Part shown: positions 27,809-36,342 of the stretch, one piece after another
Layout of the letters: the number at the start of each line of letters is the position of its first letter
Position numbering within the stretch: position 1 is the stretch's first letter
Notes under the pieces: generated by a model
What the model was told of the DNA's origin: nothing
What the model saw: the letters and a program-made list of their open reading frames with translations, nothing else
Databases searched by the model: none
Translations under genes and position numbers: made by a program
Assembly: GCF_003710935.1 (NCBI RefSeq)
Contig: NZ_RHHS01000037.1
Span: 58,472-122,471, forward strand
Length of the DNA stretch: 64,000 nt
Direction: 5' to 3'
From: Brevibacillus gelatini
Lineage (GTDB): Bacteria; Bacillota; Bacilli; Brevibacillales; Brevibacillaceae

Positions 27809-27869
27809 ATGACGTTATTTTAACGCATATTTGTATTTTTATTATATAAAGCCTTCCGGACAGGTGCAA
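27809..27869 (-). promoter_or_regulatory. Upper paa operon promoter with candidate PaaX operator
   Basis: Near-consensus promoter: TTGCAC (27864-27869), 17-bp spacer, TATAAT (27841-27846). About 12 bases downstream lies ACGTT-N5-AACG (27812-27825, extended 27809-27828), the same palindrome as at paaX and paaA. The site covers the expected start-proximal region. Confidence 0.7.
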
Positions 27870-27973
27870 GTATTTTTCAAAAAGCAAGAAAACTCTGTCA
27901 CGGTAATCCGCTGGAAAAAAGCCATTTCTCCTCTCATGCTTATCTTTGTTTTTCTACATTAGTACAAAAAAAT

Positions 27974-28034
27974 GGCTGTCAGAAATGACTTCTGACAGCC
28001 TAAAAAAAGAGGACAGACATTGCGTCTGCCCTCT
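27974..28034 (-). terminator. Tandem terminators after ctaF
   Basis: Two hairpins in series. 28008-28018 pairs with 28024-28034 and is followed on the minus strand by seven T. 27974-27984 pairs perfectly with 27990-28000 and is followed by ATTTTTTT. Both also have A/T runs on the other side. They close ctaCDEF and shield the paa promoter. Confidence 0.9.
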
Positions 28035-28053
28035 TTTTTCACATTCCGGTGTC

Positions 28054-28371
28054 CTAGACCCACACCCAGAAAATGAAGACGATAATCGCCGCCAGGATGA
28101 AGAACAGCCCGGCGAAAATGCTGATGCGTGCATATTCATGGCCTTTTTGGTCCATGTGCATCCAAACAAACAGTTGGAAGAACGCCTGAACGAAGGCCAG
28201 TATGACGATGAACGGTACGGTGAACCCTGCCGGAATCACTTCATACGCTACGGCAATAAATGCCAGAGCGGTCAACACGAGAGATCCGATGAAAGCCACT
28301 ACGTGTCGTTTAGGACTGTCGTGTTTTACTTTCGGCTTGCGTACCTCTTCATTGTGAGCATGTGCTCCCAT
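28054..28371 (-). CDS. ctaF: Cytochrome c oxidase subunit IV (CtaF)
   Basis: 105-aa small subunit with three transmembrane helices, COX4_pro type: HVVAFIGSLVLTALAFIAV, QAFFQLFVWMHMDQ and a hydrophobic C-terminus. Last gene of ctaCDEF; starts four bases beyond the ctaE stop. Confidence 0.92.
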   Translation of the reverse strand: MGAHAHNEEVRKPKVKHDSPKRHVVAFIGSLVLTALAFIAVAYEVIPAGFTVPFIVILAFVQAFFQLFVWMHMDQKGHEYARISIFAGLFFILAAIIVFIFWVWV

Positions 28372-28374
28372 AGA

Positions 28375-29001
28375 TTACCCCACCTTTCCACCGATCATAC
28401 CCATGAGATATACCACGGTAAAGATGAACACCCACACTACGTCGATAAAGTGCCAGTACAAGCTGGCCAGGTAAAACTTCGGAGCAGTTACTACGGTCAG
28501 ACCTTTTTTCACTGCGGACAACTGCAACAGGATGATCCACAAAATCCCGAACGCTACGTGACCTCCGTGGAAGCCAACCAGCGTATAGAACGCAGAACCG
28601 AAGGCACTCGTGGAAATTTTGTGTCCTTCATGCACGTAATGCACAAACTCGTAAATCTCCAGCGCAAGGAAGCCGATACCGAGCAATACAGTGATGGTCA
28701 GCCACACCTGAATCATTTTCAGGTTTTTCTTGTGCAAAGCGAGTGTAGCCATAACACTTGTCATCGAGCTGGTAAGCAGGATGAGCGTTGCTGCTGCAAC
28801 CAGCGGCATGTCGAACAGCTGCTGGGATGTAGGACCGCCGTTTACCTGATCGCGCAGCGCGATGAATGTTGCGAACAAGGAACCGAAAAGAACGGTCTCC
28901 CCACCAAGGAAGAGCCAGAAGCCAAGAATCTTGTTCTTGCCTTCAAGGGTGGCTTTTTCCGGTTCATCAGGTAATACTGCATTTGCATGATGTGTAGCCA
29001 T
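28375..29001 (-). CDS. ctaE: Cytochrome c oxidase subunit III (CtaE)
   Basis: 208-aa subunit III with five transmembrane helices. Seen: FWLFLGGETVLFGSLFATF, TLVGFHGGHVAFGILW and YWHFIDVVWVFIFTVVYL, all family hallmarks. Start ATG overlaps the ctaD stop by one base. Confidence 0.95.
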   Translation of the reverse strand: MATHHANAVLPDEPEKATLEGKNKILGFWLFLGGETVLFGSLFATFIALRDQVNGGPTSQQLFDMPLVAAATLILLTSSMTSVMATLALHKKNLKMIQVWLTITVLLGIGFLALEIYEFVHYVHEGHKISTSAFGSAFYTLVGFHGGHVAFGILWIILLQLSAVKKGLTVVTAPKFYLASLYWHFIDVVWVFIFTVVYLMGMIGGKVG

Positions 29002-30848
29002 TAAGCCTTAACCCCTTTCTCTTCGATTTCGTCCTCATGAATATGATAACCAGGATCGTCCTTGACAGAACGAGCGAACATGCATCCGAATGTCACGAGC
29101 AAGCCGATCACCACGACCACGTAGTTGTGGTACATGAAGCCATAGCCCGCAATGAACAAGCCTACAGACATCAGGAATGGCAGGAACGATGGCGACGGCA
29201 TGTGGATGTCACCAAGCGGTTCAGCCGGTGTCATGCCTTTGTTGCCAGCCATTTTCTCGATCCAGAATGCATCCAGACCGCGAACCAGCGGTGTTTGCGC
29301 AAAGTTGTACTCAGGTGGCGGCGACGGAATCGTCCACTCCAGTGTACGACCGTCCCACGGATCTGCTACAGCGCGTTTGCCTTTTGCAGAGACAACGACG
29401 TTAACCAGGAACAGGATCGTACCGATTGTCATACCGAATACACCGATGGTACTGATAAAGTTCCCTACGTCGAGATCCTGGCCTTTCAGGAACGTGTAGA
29501 CGCGGCGTGGCATCCCCATCAGACCAAGGAAGTGCTGCGGGAAGAAGGTAAGGTGGAACCCGATGAAGAACGTCCAGAAGTTCCATTTACCGAGCTTTTC
29601 ATTGAGCATTTTGCCGAACATTTTCGGCCACCAGTAGTACAGACCTGCGAACAGACCAGACACAAGACCCCCTACGATAACGTAGTGGAAGTGCGCTACT
29701 ACGAAGTAGCTGTCATGGTATTGGTAGTCAGCTGGCGGAACCGCAAGCATAACCCCTGTCATACCACCGATTGTAAAGGTCGGGATGAAACCTACTGCCC
29801 ACAGATTTGCTGTAGGGAAGGTGATTTGTCCGCCCCACATGGTCAGCAGCCAGTTGAAGATTTTGATACCAGTTGGCACCGCAATCAGCATCGTGGCCAG
29901 ACCGAACAGCGTATTGGCAATCGCGCCCAAACCGGTTGTAAACATGTGGTGAGCCCACACCATGAAGCCAAGGAAGCCGATCAGCGCTGTTGCGAATACC
30001 ATGGAGCTGTAACCGAACAGACGCTTTTTCGAGAATGTGGATACGACTTCGGAAATGATACCGAATGCTGGGAGAATCAGGATGTATACTTCGGGGTGAC
30101 CGAAGATCCAGAACAAGTGCTCCCAAATGATGACGTTACCGCCGGCATCCGGGTTGAAAAAGTTACCGCCAAACAGACGGTCAAACATCAAGAGAACCAG
30201 GCCCACTGTAATCGCAGGGAACGCGAACAGAATCAGACCGGATGTTACAAAAGACGCCCAGGTGAACATTGGCATACGCATGAATGTCATACCTGGAGCA
30301 CGCATGTTGATGATGGTAACCAGGAAGTTGATACCACCGATCAGCGTACCAAGACCGGCAATTTGCAGACCGAGAACGTAGAAGTCTACCCCGCGGCCGC
30401 TGTATTGGTTCAAAGCCAAAGTTGTATAAGATGTCCATCCGGCATCTGGCGCTCCGCCAAGGAACCAGCTGGTGTTCAGGAGCAGTCCTCCGAAGAAGAA
30501 GAGCCAGAAACCGAGAGCGTTAACAAACGGGAACGCTACGTCGCGTGCGCCGATTTGCAGCGGAACGACTGCGTTCATCAGCGCGAAGATGACCGGCATG
30601 ACTGCCAGGAAAATCATCGTCGTGCCGTGCATGGTAATCAGTTCGTTAAATAGCCCGGCACCAACTACTTGAGATTCTGGATACATCAACTGCAAACGGA
30701 TCAGCAGGGCTTCAAAACCGCCAGCCAGGAAGAAAATACCGCCGGCAATCAGGTACAGGATCGCAATCTTCTTGTGATCCACCGTCGTGAGCCAATCCCA
30801 CAGCCCTGAACGTTTTGGTGCGGGTGCGTGAGAAGCATGTGCAGACAC
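29001..30848 (-). CDS. ctaD: Cytochrome c oxidase subunit I (CtaD)
   Basis: 615-aa catalytic subunit of the caa3 oxidase: heme a, heme a3 and CuB. Seen: HGTTMIF with a heme a His, FWIFGHPEVYILILP with the cross-linked His-Tyr pair, WAHHMFTTG with two CuB His, and HFHYVIVGG with heme ligands. GTG start with AAGGAGG. Length fits the Gram-positive CtaD class with a long C-terminal extension. Confidence 0.97.
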   Translation of the reverse strand: MSAHASHAPAPKRSGLWDWLTTVDHKKIAILYLIAGGIFFLAGGFEALLIRLQLMYPESQVVGAGLFNELITMHGTTMIFLAVMPVIFALMNAVVPLQIGARDVAFPFVNALGFWLFFFGGLLLNTSWFLGGAPDAGWTSYTTLALNQYSGRGVDFYVLGLQIAGLGTLIGGINFLVTIINMRAPGMTFMRMPMFTWASFVTSGLILFAFPAITVGLVLLMFDRLFGGNFFNPDAGGNVIIWEHLFWIFGHPEVYILILPAFGIISEVVSTFSKKRLFGYSSMVFATALIGFLGFMVWAHHMFTTGLGAIANTLFGLATMLIAVPTGIKIFNWLLTMWGGQITFPTANLWAVGFIPTFTIGGMTGVMLAVPPADYQYHDSYFVVAHFHYVIVGGLVSGLFAGLYYWWPKMFGKMLNEKLGKWNFWTFFIGFHLTFFPQHFLGLMGMPRRVYTFLKGQDLDVGNFISTIGVFGMTIGTILFLVNVVVSAKGKRAVADPWDGRTLEWTIPSPPPEYNFAQTPLVRGLDAFWIEKMAGNKGMTPAEPLGDIHMPSPSFLPFLMSVGLFIAGYGFMYHNYVVVVIGLLVTFGCMFARSVKDDPGYHIHEDEIEEKGVKA

Positions 30849-30907
30849 AGGTTTACCTCCTTTTTAAGCGTAACTTCCTATGACATCCTGTCATTTCATT
30901 ACGGTAA

Positions 30908-31927
30908 TTACTTCACGCTGAGTGTAGACATGTACTCTACAAGCGCTTTCACTTGTGCATCGTCAAGGTTGAGGTTAGGCATGTTGTTGCCTGTTTTTTC
31001 CTTTTGCGGATCTTTCAGCCACTTCGCTACATTTTCAGGCGTATGTTCGAGAATACCTGCTACGCGCTCGCGATCCGCGAAGTTGGTCAGGTTTGGACCC
31101 AGTTTGCCGCCTTTGCCGGCAACGGCATGACAGCCGAGACAGCTTTTGTTGAAGATTTCTTGACCTTGTGCAGCACCTGGAGATGTAGCAACGGCCGGAT
31201 CTTTGGACTGAACGCCCTTCATGCCGTCTATCCATTTGTCAAATGCCGCTTGGTCCATTACTTCAACCTTGAAGTCCATCAAGGCATGGGACGCTCCACA
31301 GAGCTCCGCGCACTTGCCGTAGAAAATGCCTGTTTTGTCTGCTTGCAGCCACATTTTGTTTTCCTGGCCTGGGTTGGTGTCGATCTTGCCGCCCAACGCC
31401 GGAATCCAGAATGCGTGCATAACGTCAGCAGAGGTCAGGTGGAACTGAACCTTTTTGCCAACTGGCAAAACCAGGTCTTGTGCTGTTGCTACTCCCAGAT
31501 CCGGATACTCGAATTCCCACCAGAACTGGTGAGCAGTCACCTTCACTTGAAGCGCTTCCTCTTTCGGATATTCCTCATGCAGAGCGAAACCGGTCGTAAC
31601 GGTTGGAACCGCCATGACAATCAGGAGCAGGAAAGGAATAACCGTCCAAAGAATCTCCAGTGCATGGTTGCCTTCGACCTGCTTTGGAATGCCTTGCTGT
31701 CCTGGACGCTTACGATATCGAATAAGGACGTACGTAAAGATCAGCATTACGACAATAAAGACGCCGATCATGATAGCGGAGGACAGCTTCATCAGGTCAT
31801 ACTGCATCGCAGCCACCGGGCCGGAAGGTTTGAGCGCTGAGAGCTCATCTTTGCCACACCCGGTTAACACCAGCGCCAGCAGACCAAAAAGAGAAAGCTG
31901 ACGCCAAAACTGTTGCCAACCCTTCAT
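30908..31927 (-). CDS. ctaC: Cytochrome c oxidase subunit II with cytochrome c domain (CtaC)
   Basis: 339-aa lipoprotein subunit II. Seen: lipobox LTGC (about C23), two transmembrane helices, the CuA motif CAELCGASHALM near residue 210, and a C-terminal cytochrome c domain with CLGCH and NNMPNLNL (Met ligand). The fused heme c defines a caa3 oxidase. First gene of ctaCDEF. Confidence 0.96.
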   Translation of the reverse strand: MKGWQQFWRQLSLFGLLALVLTGCGKDELSALKPSGPVAAMQYDLMKLSSAIMIGVFIVVMLIFTYVLIRYRKRPGQQGIPKQVEGNHALEILWTVIPFLLLIVMAVPTVTTGFALHEEYPKEEALQVKVTAHQFWWEFEYPDLGVATAQDLVLPVGKKVQFHLTSADVMHAFWIPALGGKIDTNPGQENKMWLQADKTGIFYGKCAELCGASHALMDFKVEVMDQAAFDKWIDGMKGVQSKDPAVATSPGAAQGQEIFNKSCLGCHAVAGKGGKLGPNLTNFADRERVAGILEHTPENVAKWLKDPQKEKTGNNMPNLNLDDAQVKALVEYMSTLSVK

Positions 31928-32037
31928 ACCTATGAACCCCTCTTTCTTCGTGTTGGTAACGTTCTAGCCACGCTTACAACTAGAAGCTCCCATACTCTTT
32001 CATTTGCGCAAGAATAGCTAGTTATACTTCCCCAACT

Positions 32038-32067
32038 ATCATACCCAATCTGGAAAAGTATTAGCAA
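32038..32067 (-). promoter_or_regulatory. Candidate ctaC promoter
   Basis: TTGCTA (32062-32067), 18-bp spacer, TATGAT (32038-32043), about 110 bases upstream of ctaC. Spacing and -10 are fair; no operator was recognised. Confidence 0.45.
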
Positions 32068-32425
32068 TCATTCCTCATACAAACAAAGGAGCACAGGCAA
32101 GAAAGCAGTCTTCTACCAATGCGTGGTAACTATTCAAGTATACATAAATTTTCCTTGATCTACAGGCTATTTGTTATCATTTTGTTAACAAATTTATGAA
32201 CAAATTTGTGAACTTTCCTGAAAATTTTATCCAATTTAGGTAAAAATGAGTGGGTTTGCTTGAAAGCAAGTCCAGTTTTTCTGTTTTCTGGATGATTCTG
32301 GCGGATTTGAAGCGTCCGCTTTCCTGGCATTCGTCAAGGCCGGATTTTACGCAATCGCTTTCAGGCACGGTCGGGAAAAAGAGACCCCCTTGACAAAATC
32401 GCAATCATGCCAACAGCAAGCAAAA
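32068..32425. other. Intergenic stretch without a recognised gene
   Basis: About 360 bp between the ctaC promoter and the terminator of the DUF2512 gene. The part to 32250 is AT-rich; 32280-32400 has several short inverted repeats but no clear start, ribosome site or known riboswitch core. I see no supported gene on either strand. Confidence 0.4.
32187..32210. repeat. Tandem 12-bp direct repeat
   Basis: AACAAATTTATG followed directly by AACAAATTTGTG (one mismatch), preceded by TTTGTT and followed by AAC. It could be a regulator site upstream of ctaC, though it lies about 145 bp above the predicted -10. Confidence 0.5.
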
Positions 32426-32466
32426 AGGACAGCTTCCCGTCTTCCAAAAGACGTTGAACCTGTCCT
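32426..32466 (-). terminator. Terminator after the DUF2512 gene
   Basis: AGGACAG (32426-32432) pairs with CTGTCCT (32460-32466), with an inner GTCTT/AAGAC stem, followed on the minus strand by TTTTTGCTT. Sixteen bases beyond the stop. Confidence 0.75.
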
Positions 32467-32481
32467 GCATCATGCGAGGCT

Positions 32482-32832
32482 CTATGCCTTTCCCGACGTG
32501 ATGGCGCGAAGCAGCCACGTATGCTGCAAGTATTCGGCCACCCCGTAGAAAATCGCAACGAATCCTGCTCCCATCGGGGAAATTTGGGCGTCTGGCAAAA
32601 AGACGACACTGCCGTAGACGATGAGAAAGCCAACAATCAAATCAATAGCGGTCGAAAGCCAGAGACTGCCGGGCGCAAGTATTGCCCTGTCCAGGAAAAA
32701 ACCTGCGAGAGCGAGCACAAACCCCACTCCGACAGACTGGTACAGGTTGGCAAAATTCACCTCGGGAAAGAGAGCGTCGGCCAAAACAACCAAAACCGGA
32801 GTTACAAGCAGCTTCATCCAAAGACCGTCCAC
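32482..32832 (-). CDS. DUF2512 (YndM-like) membrane protein
   Basis: About 116 aa with four transmembrane helices: KLLVTPVLVVLADALFPEV, YQSVGVGFVLALAGFFLD, ALAPGSLW-like loop, IDLIVGFLIVYGSVVFLP and a final GFVAIFYGVAEYLQH. Resembles DUF2512 family proteins of unknown role found in spore formers. The GTG at 32830-32832 is chosen, with AAAGGAGTGGG upstream; an ATG five codons later is possible. Confidence 0.7.
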   Translation of the reverse strand: MDGLWMKLLVTPVLVVLADALFPEVNFANLYQSVGVGFVLALAGFFLDRAILAPGSLWLSTAIDLIVGFLIVYGSVVFLPDAQISPMGAGFVAIFYGVAEYLQHTWLLRAITSGKA

Positions 32833-32949
32833 GTGTGTTCCCACTCCTTTGACCGGGTTCTTCTCAGTATGCCCCTCTTTTGGCCGACAATCCCCGCCAT
32901 GTCCCACTTGTCCGCGCAGCCAGCAGGAGCTGGCAAAAGCGCAGTCAAA

Positions 32950-32992
32950 AAAAGACTTCCCCACTCGTCGCTTCCGAGCAGGAAAGTCTTTT
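32950..32992 (-). terminator. Terminator after the SurA/PrsA-like gene
   Basis: AAAAGACTTCC (32950-32960) pairs with GGAAAGTCTTTT (32981-32992) with a one-base bulge; seven T follow on the minus strand. Confidence 0.8.
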
Positions 32993-33016
32993 CTGATGCA
33001 GAGAGGATGCTGCGGC

Positions 33017-33646
33017 TTACCCCGCAACGGGCTGGGCCGGATCGTCTAAGGAAGGGTCGTACCATTCCACCTTGTGTGTTTGCTGAATCTGATTGAGCCA
33101 ATCGTTGTAGTTTTCGCTGCGGTTTTGATCGGTCAAAAACGTTTTAATCTGCTCCCGCACCTTTTCCAATTCCGGTGCCGGCGATCCCATGTGCTGCTTG
33201 TTTTCCTCGTAATACTTTTTGATCTGTTCATCTGTCACCGGAAAAGCCTTGTCGAGCAGCTTGTCCCGCGTCATCAGAACGGTCAGCTTCTCACGCAGCT
33301 TTTGTTCGGTCATGCCCATGCTCTGGAGGTAGTTTTGGAACGCTTCCTCCGAGCCGGCCTGCTCTTTCATCGAGGCGATCTCCTTATCTATTTCTTCCTT
33401 GGTCACCGTGACGTTTTGCACCTTGGCTTCCTGTGAAATCAGCGACTGTGCGACCAGTTCATGGATCATCTGCTTGCCGTACATCGATTTCATTTCATCG
33501 TACAGTTGATATTGTGTAATTGAGGTATCACCAGCCTTGACCAGAACCGGGTCCCTGTCTGCCTCATTTGCCTGGTAGACCCCGAGCACAGCCAGTCCGG
33601 TCAGCAAAACGGCAACCGAAAGAATAGAAACGTCGAACTTCTTCAC
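33017..33646 (-). CDS. Membrane-anchored SurA/PrsA N-domain-like protein
   Basis: 209-aa extracytoplasmic protein. Seen: N-terminal signal-anchor (about residues 5-22), then a helical SurA-type chaperone region (SITQYQLYDEMKSMYGKQMI, LVAQSLISQEA, VTKEEIDKEI, FPVTDEQIKKYYEENK). No PPIC rotamase domain follows, unlike PrsA. GTG 33644-33646 has GAGGAT six bases upstream. Probably a foldase-like chaperone without isomerase activity; client unknown. Confidence 0.75.
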   Translation of the reverse strand: MKKFDVSILSVAVLLTGLAVLGVYQANEADRDPVLVKAGDTSITQYQLYDEMKSMYGKQMIHELVAQSLISQEAKVQNVTVTKEEIDKEIASMKEQAGSEEAFQNYLQSMGMTEQKLREKLTVLMTRDKLLDKAFPVTDEQIKKYYEENKQHMGSPAPELEKVREQIKTFLTDQNRSENYNDWLNQIQQTHKVEWYDPSLDDPAQPVAG

Positions 33647-33768
33647 TTGGATATCCTCACTTTCTGTTATCTGCCCACCCAGTATAGTCAGGAGATACGG
33701 TAGAAAAATGGAATGAGGATTACACAACTTTTCCACATTCGTATATCATTATGTGCCAGTCTTTGCGG

Positions 33769-34188
33769 CTACATAAAAAATCGGGCAAAAAAAGAAGTGA
33801 GGACGGAGGCAAGGACGGGACCCAAAACCGCCCATATTTGCAAAAATCGCTCCTGTCTCCTGCTTTTGTCCCCTTCGATGATCTGTGTCAGATTTTCCTT
33901 GTCCCGATTGTCGTTGTCCAATAGCTGCATGATAATATCTTTTTCTTTGCTCGCTTTTTCTTCTCGCAACTTCAGCTCCGTCTCTAGCTTCGCAATCGCT
34001 TGCAACACATCAATGCGTACGTCTTCCATGCGTTCCAATCTGTGTTCGATTCGTTCCAACCACTTTGTTACGACTGTCACTTGTCCCTCAAGCTGGTCGA
34101 TTCTTTCTTCGAATTTGCCCGGTTTCTGATAGAGCCGCTGCATCTGTATGTCGGTGTCTCTTTGATTGTCCTGTTTTCCCGGCGACAT
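33769..34188 (-). CDS. Hypothetical coiled-coil protein with C-terminal membrane anchor
   Basis: 139 aa. Residues about 25-110 form a heptad-like charged coiled coil (RIDQLEGQVTVVTKWLERIE, LQAIAKLETELKLREEKASK); residues about 115-137 form one hydrophobic tail anchor (QIWAVLGPVLASVLTSFF). XhlA-like phage proteins share this plan but no phage genes are near. A strong site (GGAGGAGG) precedes the ATG, so the gene is real; function unknown. Confidence 0.7.
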   Translation of the reverse strand: MSPGKQDNQRDTDIQMQRLYQKPGKFEERIDQLEGQVTVVTKWLERIEHRLERMEDVRIDVLQAIAKLETELKLREEKASKEKDIIMQLLDNDNRDKENLTQIIEGDKSRRQERFLQIWAVLGPVLASVLTSFFARFFM

Positions 34189-34378
34189 AGGTCACACCTC
34201 CTCCGTCCCTTGTAATACCTTGTTTATGTCAGGCACAGAGCCATTGCTTGTACGGTTATCCCTTCCTTTGCCCCGACGCGCAAAAAAGGCTGCACGCTGC
34301 GTTTTTCCAAATCTTTGCTGATGCGCTACAATAGGAGGATGACCGATTGCCATTCGTTATGGTGTGAAGGAGGAAACC

Positions 34379-35122
34379 ATGGCAGCCTTGCTGGAAGTAA
34401 ACAACGTGACAGGGGGTTACTCCCCGAGCCACGCTGTCATCAAAAATATTTCGTTTGCCGTTCACCCCCGCGAAATCGTCGCATTGATCGGACTGAACGG
34501 CGCGGGGAAAAGTACGACGATCAAGCATATTCTCGGCCTTTTGCAACCGCTGGACGGCTCGATCAAGATTGCGGGCCAATCGTTTCAATCCGCTCCGGAC
34601 AGCTATCGACTCTCTTACGGCTACATTCCCGAGTCTCCCATTTACTACGAGGAGTTGACGCTGTGGGAGCACATCGAGCTGATGGCGATGAGTCACGGCT
34701 TGACGAAAGAAGAACTGTCCAAACGGGCCGAGCTTCTGCTCAGGGAATTTCGCATGGAAGAGATGAAAAACCGTTTTCCTCAGCAGTTTTCCAAAGGAAT
34801 GCGGCAAAAGCTGATGATTATGATGGCGCTGCTCGTACAGCCGCCGCTCTATATCGTGGACGAGCCGATTCTCGGCCTGGACCCGCTCGGGATTCGCTCT
34901 TTGCTGACCTGGCTGCAGCGCTGCAAGGAACAGGGCGCAGGCATCCTGATGTCGACGCATATTTTGGCCACTGCCGAAAAGTATTGCGACCGTTTCATCA
35001 TTTTGCACAAAGGGGAAATCAAAGCGCAAGGCACGCTGGACGAGCTTCGGCAGTTCACAGGGCTGTTCGGCCACTCCCTGGATGACATCTATTTGCGGAT
35101 CGTAGAGGATGAAAAACAGTGA
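34379..35122 (+). CDS. ecsA: ABC transporter ATPase EcsA
   Basis: ATPase of the EcsAB transporter, which in Bacillus affects secretion, regulated intramembrane proteolysis by RasP, and competence. 247 aa. Seen: Walker A GLNGAGKST, signature FSKGMRQKLMIMMAL, Walker B LYIVDEPILGLDPLG, STHILATAEK. Start ATG 34379-34381 with AAGGAGG five bases upstream. Overlaps ecsB. Confidence 0.92.
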   Translation: MAALLEVNNVTGGYSPSHAVIKNISFAVHPREIVALIGLNGAGKSTTIKHILGLLQPLDGSIKIAGQSFQSAPDSYRLSYGYIPESPIYYEELTLWEHIELMAMSHGLTKEELSKRAELLLREFRMEEMKNRFPQQFSKGMRQKLMIMMALLVQPPLYIVDEPILGLDPLGIRSLLTWLQRCKEQGAGILMSTHILATAEKYCDRFIILHKGEIKAQGTLDELRQFTGLFGHSLDDIYLRIVEDEKQ

Positions 35123-36258
35123 AGTTTGATGCGGATCAATTGTTTCGAAAAAGACTGCATGCCTTTTCCACGGAATTCATCAGGTATGCACAGTATATGG
35201 CCAATGGCGGCGTACTTTTTATTGCTGTATTTCTGACCGGATTGCTTTCCTTTTATTATCGCAGCATCATCGCGATGATTCCGGCCTGGTTCCCGTTGAC
35301 GCATGGCCTGGCGCTGGTCCTTGCCCTTTTCGTCACGCGCACCCCTCATCGCACTTTTTTGCTGGAAGCGGACCTGCTCTTTCTCACTCCGCACGAGACG
35401 CGGCTGGGCGGCTATTTTCGCAAAGCGCAAGTCTACAACTTTGCCGTACAGAGCGTCGGCCTGTTCGTGCTGCTGCTTTTGCTCTCGCCCCTGTACACGG
35501 GCGTGATCGGGGCAACCGGACTGCAACTGTGGCTGTACTGGCTGGTGCCTTTTCTGCTGAAAGGCTGGAATGTACACAGCAGCTGGATATTTTTGCGGCT
35601 GTCCGCGAAAAAAACGGAGCGGCTTTACACGCTCGCCCGGTTCGGCCTGTCGTATCTCGTGCTGGCATGGGTGCTCAGCGCAGGGCAGTTTCTCAGCTTC
35701 GGGCATGTGCCTTTTGGCGGCGTGATCGGCGCGGTTCTCATCGTCTGGCTCCACGTACAAATGCGCAAGGTATGCACCGGACTGCCGCTGCAATGGTACC
35801 GCCTGCTTGCGATGGAAAATCGCTTGCGGCACCGCTTTTATCAATTCATGAACAACGTGCGGGACGTTCCTGCCTTGCAGCGCCAGGTAAAGCCGCGCTT
35901 TTGGCTGACTGGCCTGACACAGCTTTTGCCGTACGGTCAGGCGCATACAGCAAGGCATTTGTACGTCAAAACGTTCCTCCGCTCCGGCGAGCTGGCCGGG
36001 ATCTACGGGCGGCTGGTCGTAATCGGCGCCGTTCTCGTGCTGCTTTTGCCAAGCCTGCTGGCGAAGGCGATTGCGGCCGGGCTCTTGATGCTGATGACAG
36101 CAAGCCAACTGAACGGCATGTGGCGGCAGCAGGGCAAGCGAAGCAACGAACTGCTCTTCCCGGTTCCTGCACCTGCGCAGAGACGTGCATTTGTCTGGAT
36201 GCGCTCGGTTTTGCTGCTGCTGCAAGCAGCTGTGCACATCACCGTAAGCTTATGGTAG
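35119..36258 (+). CDS. ecsB: ABC transporter permease EcsB
   Basis: 379-aa membrane protein of the EcsB family with about eight helices. Seen: FRKRLHAFSTEFIRYAQYM near the start, HRTFLLEADLLFLTPHETRL and a C-terminal hydrophobic region. GTG start at 35119 overlaps the ecsA TGA by four bases. No ecsC follows. Confidence 0.9.
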   Translation: MKFDADQLFRKRLHAFSTEFIRYAQYMANGGVLFIAVFLTGLLSFYYRSIIAMIPAWFPLTHGLALVLALFVTRTPHRTFLLEADLLFLTPHETRLGGYFRKAQVYNFAVQSVGLFVLLLLLSPLYTGVIGATGLQLWLYWLVPFLLKGWNVHSSWIFLRLSAKKTERLYTLARFGLSYLVLAWVLSAGQFLSFGHVPFGGVIGAVLIVWLHVQMRKVCTGLPLQWYRLLAMENRLRHRFYQFMNNVRDVPALQRQVKPRFWLTGLTQLLPYGQAHTARHLYVKTFLRSGELAGIYGRLVVIGAVLVLLLPSLLAKAIAAGLLMLMTASQLNGMWRQQGKRSNELLFPVPAPAQRRAFVWMRSVLLLLQAAVHITVSLW

Positions 36259-36262
36259 CGGA

Positions 36263-36311
36263 AACAGCCCTTCGAACCAGGACTTGGAGCCTGTTCGAAG
36301 GGCTGTTTTTT
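36263..36311 (+). terminator. Terminator after ecsB
   Basis: Fifteen-base perfect stem (36263-36277 with 36293-36307) followed by a T run to 36311. It may also stop transcription of the chemoreceptor gene from the other side. Confidence 0.9.
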
Positions 36312-36342
36312 CATACATGCCAGTTAGGGTGGCGAGCAGGGC

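Noticed and set aside
29037..30653. 538-codon open frame on the plus strand
   Set aside because: It is exactly antisense to ctaD, whose protein is unmistakable; the translation is rich in Cys, His and Arg with no motif.
32177..32404. 75-codon minus-strand ORF upstream of ctaC
   Set aside because: No ribosome site, no domain, and AT-driven openness; treated as non-coding.
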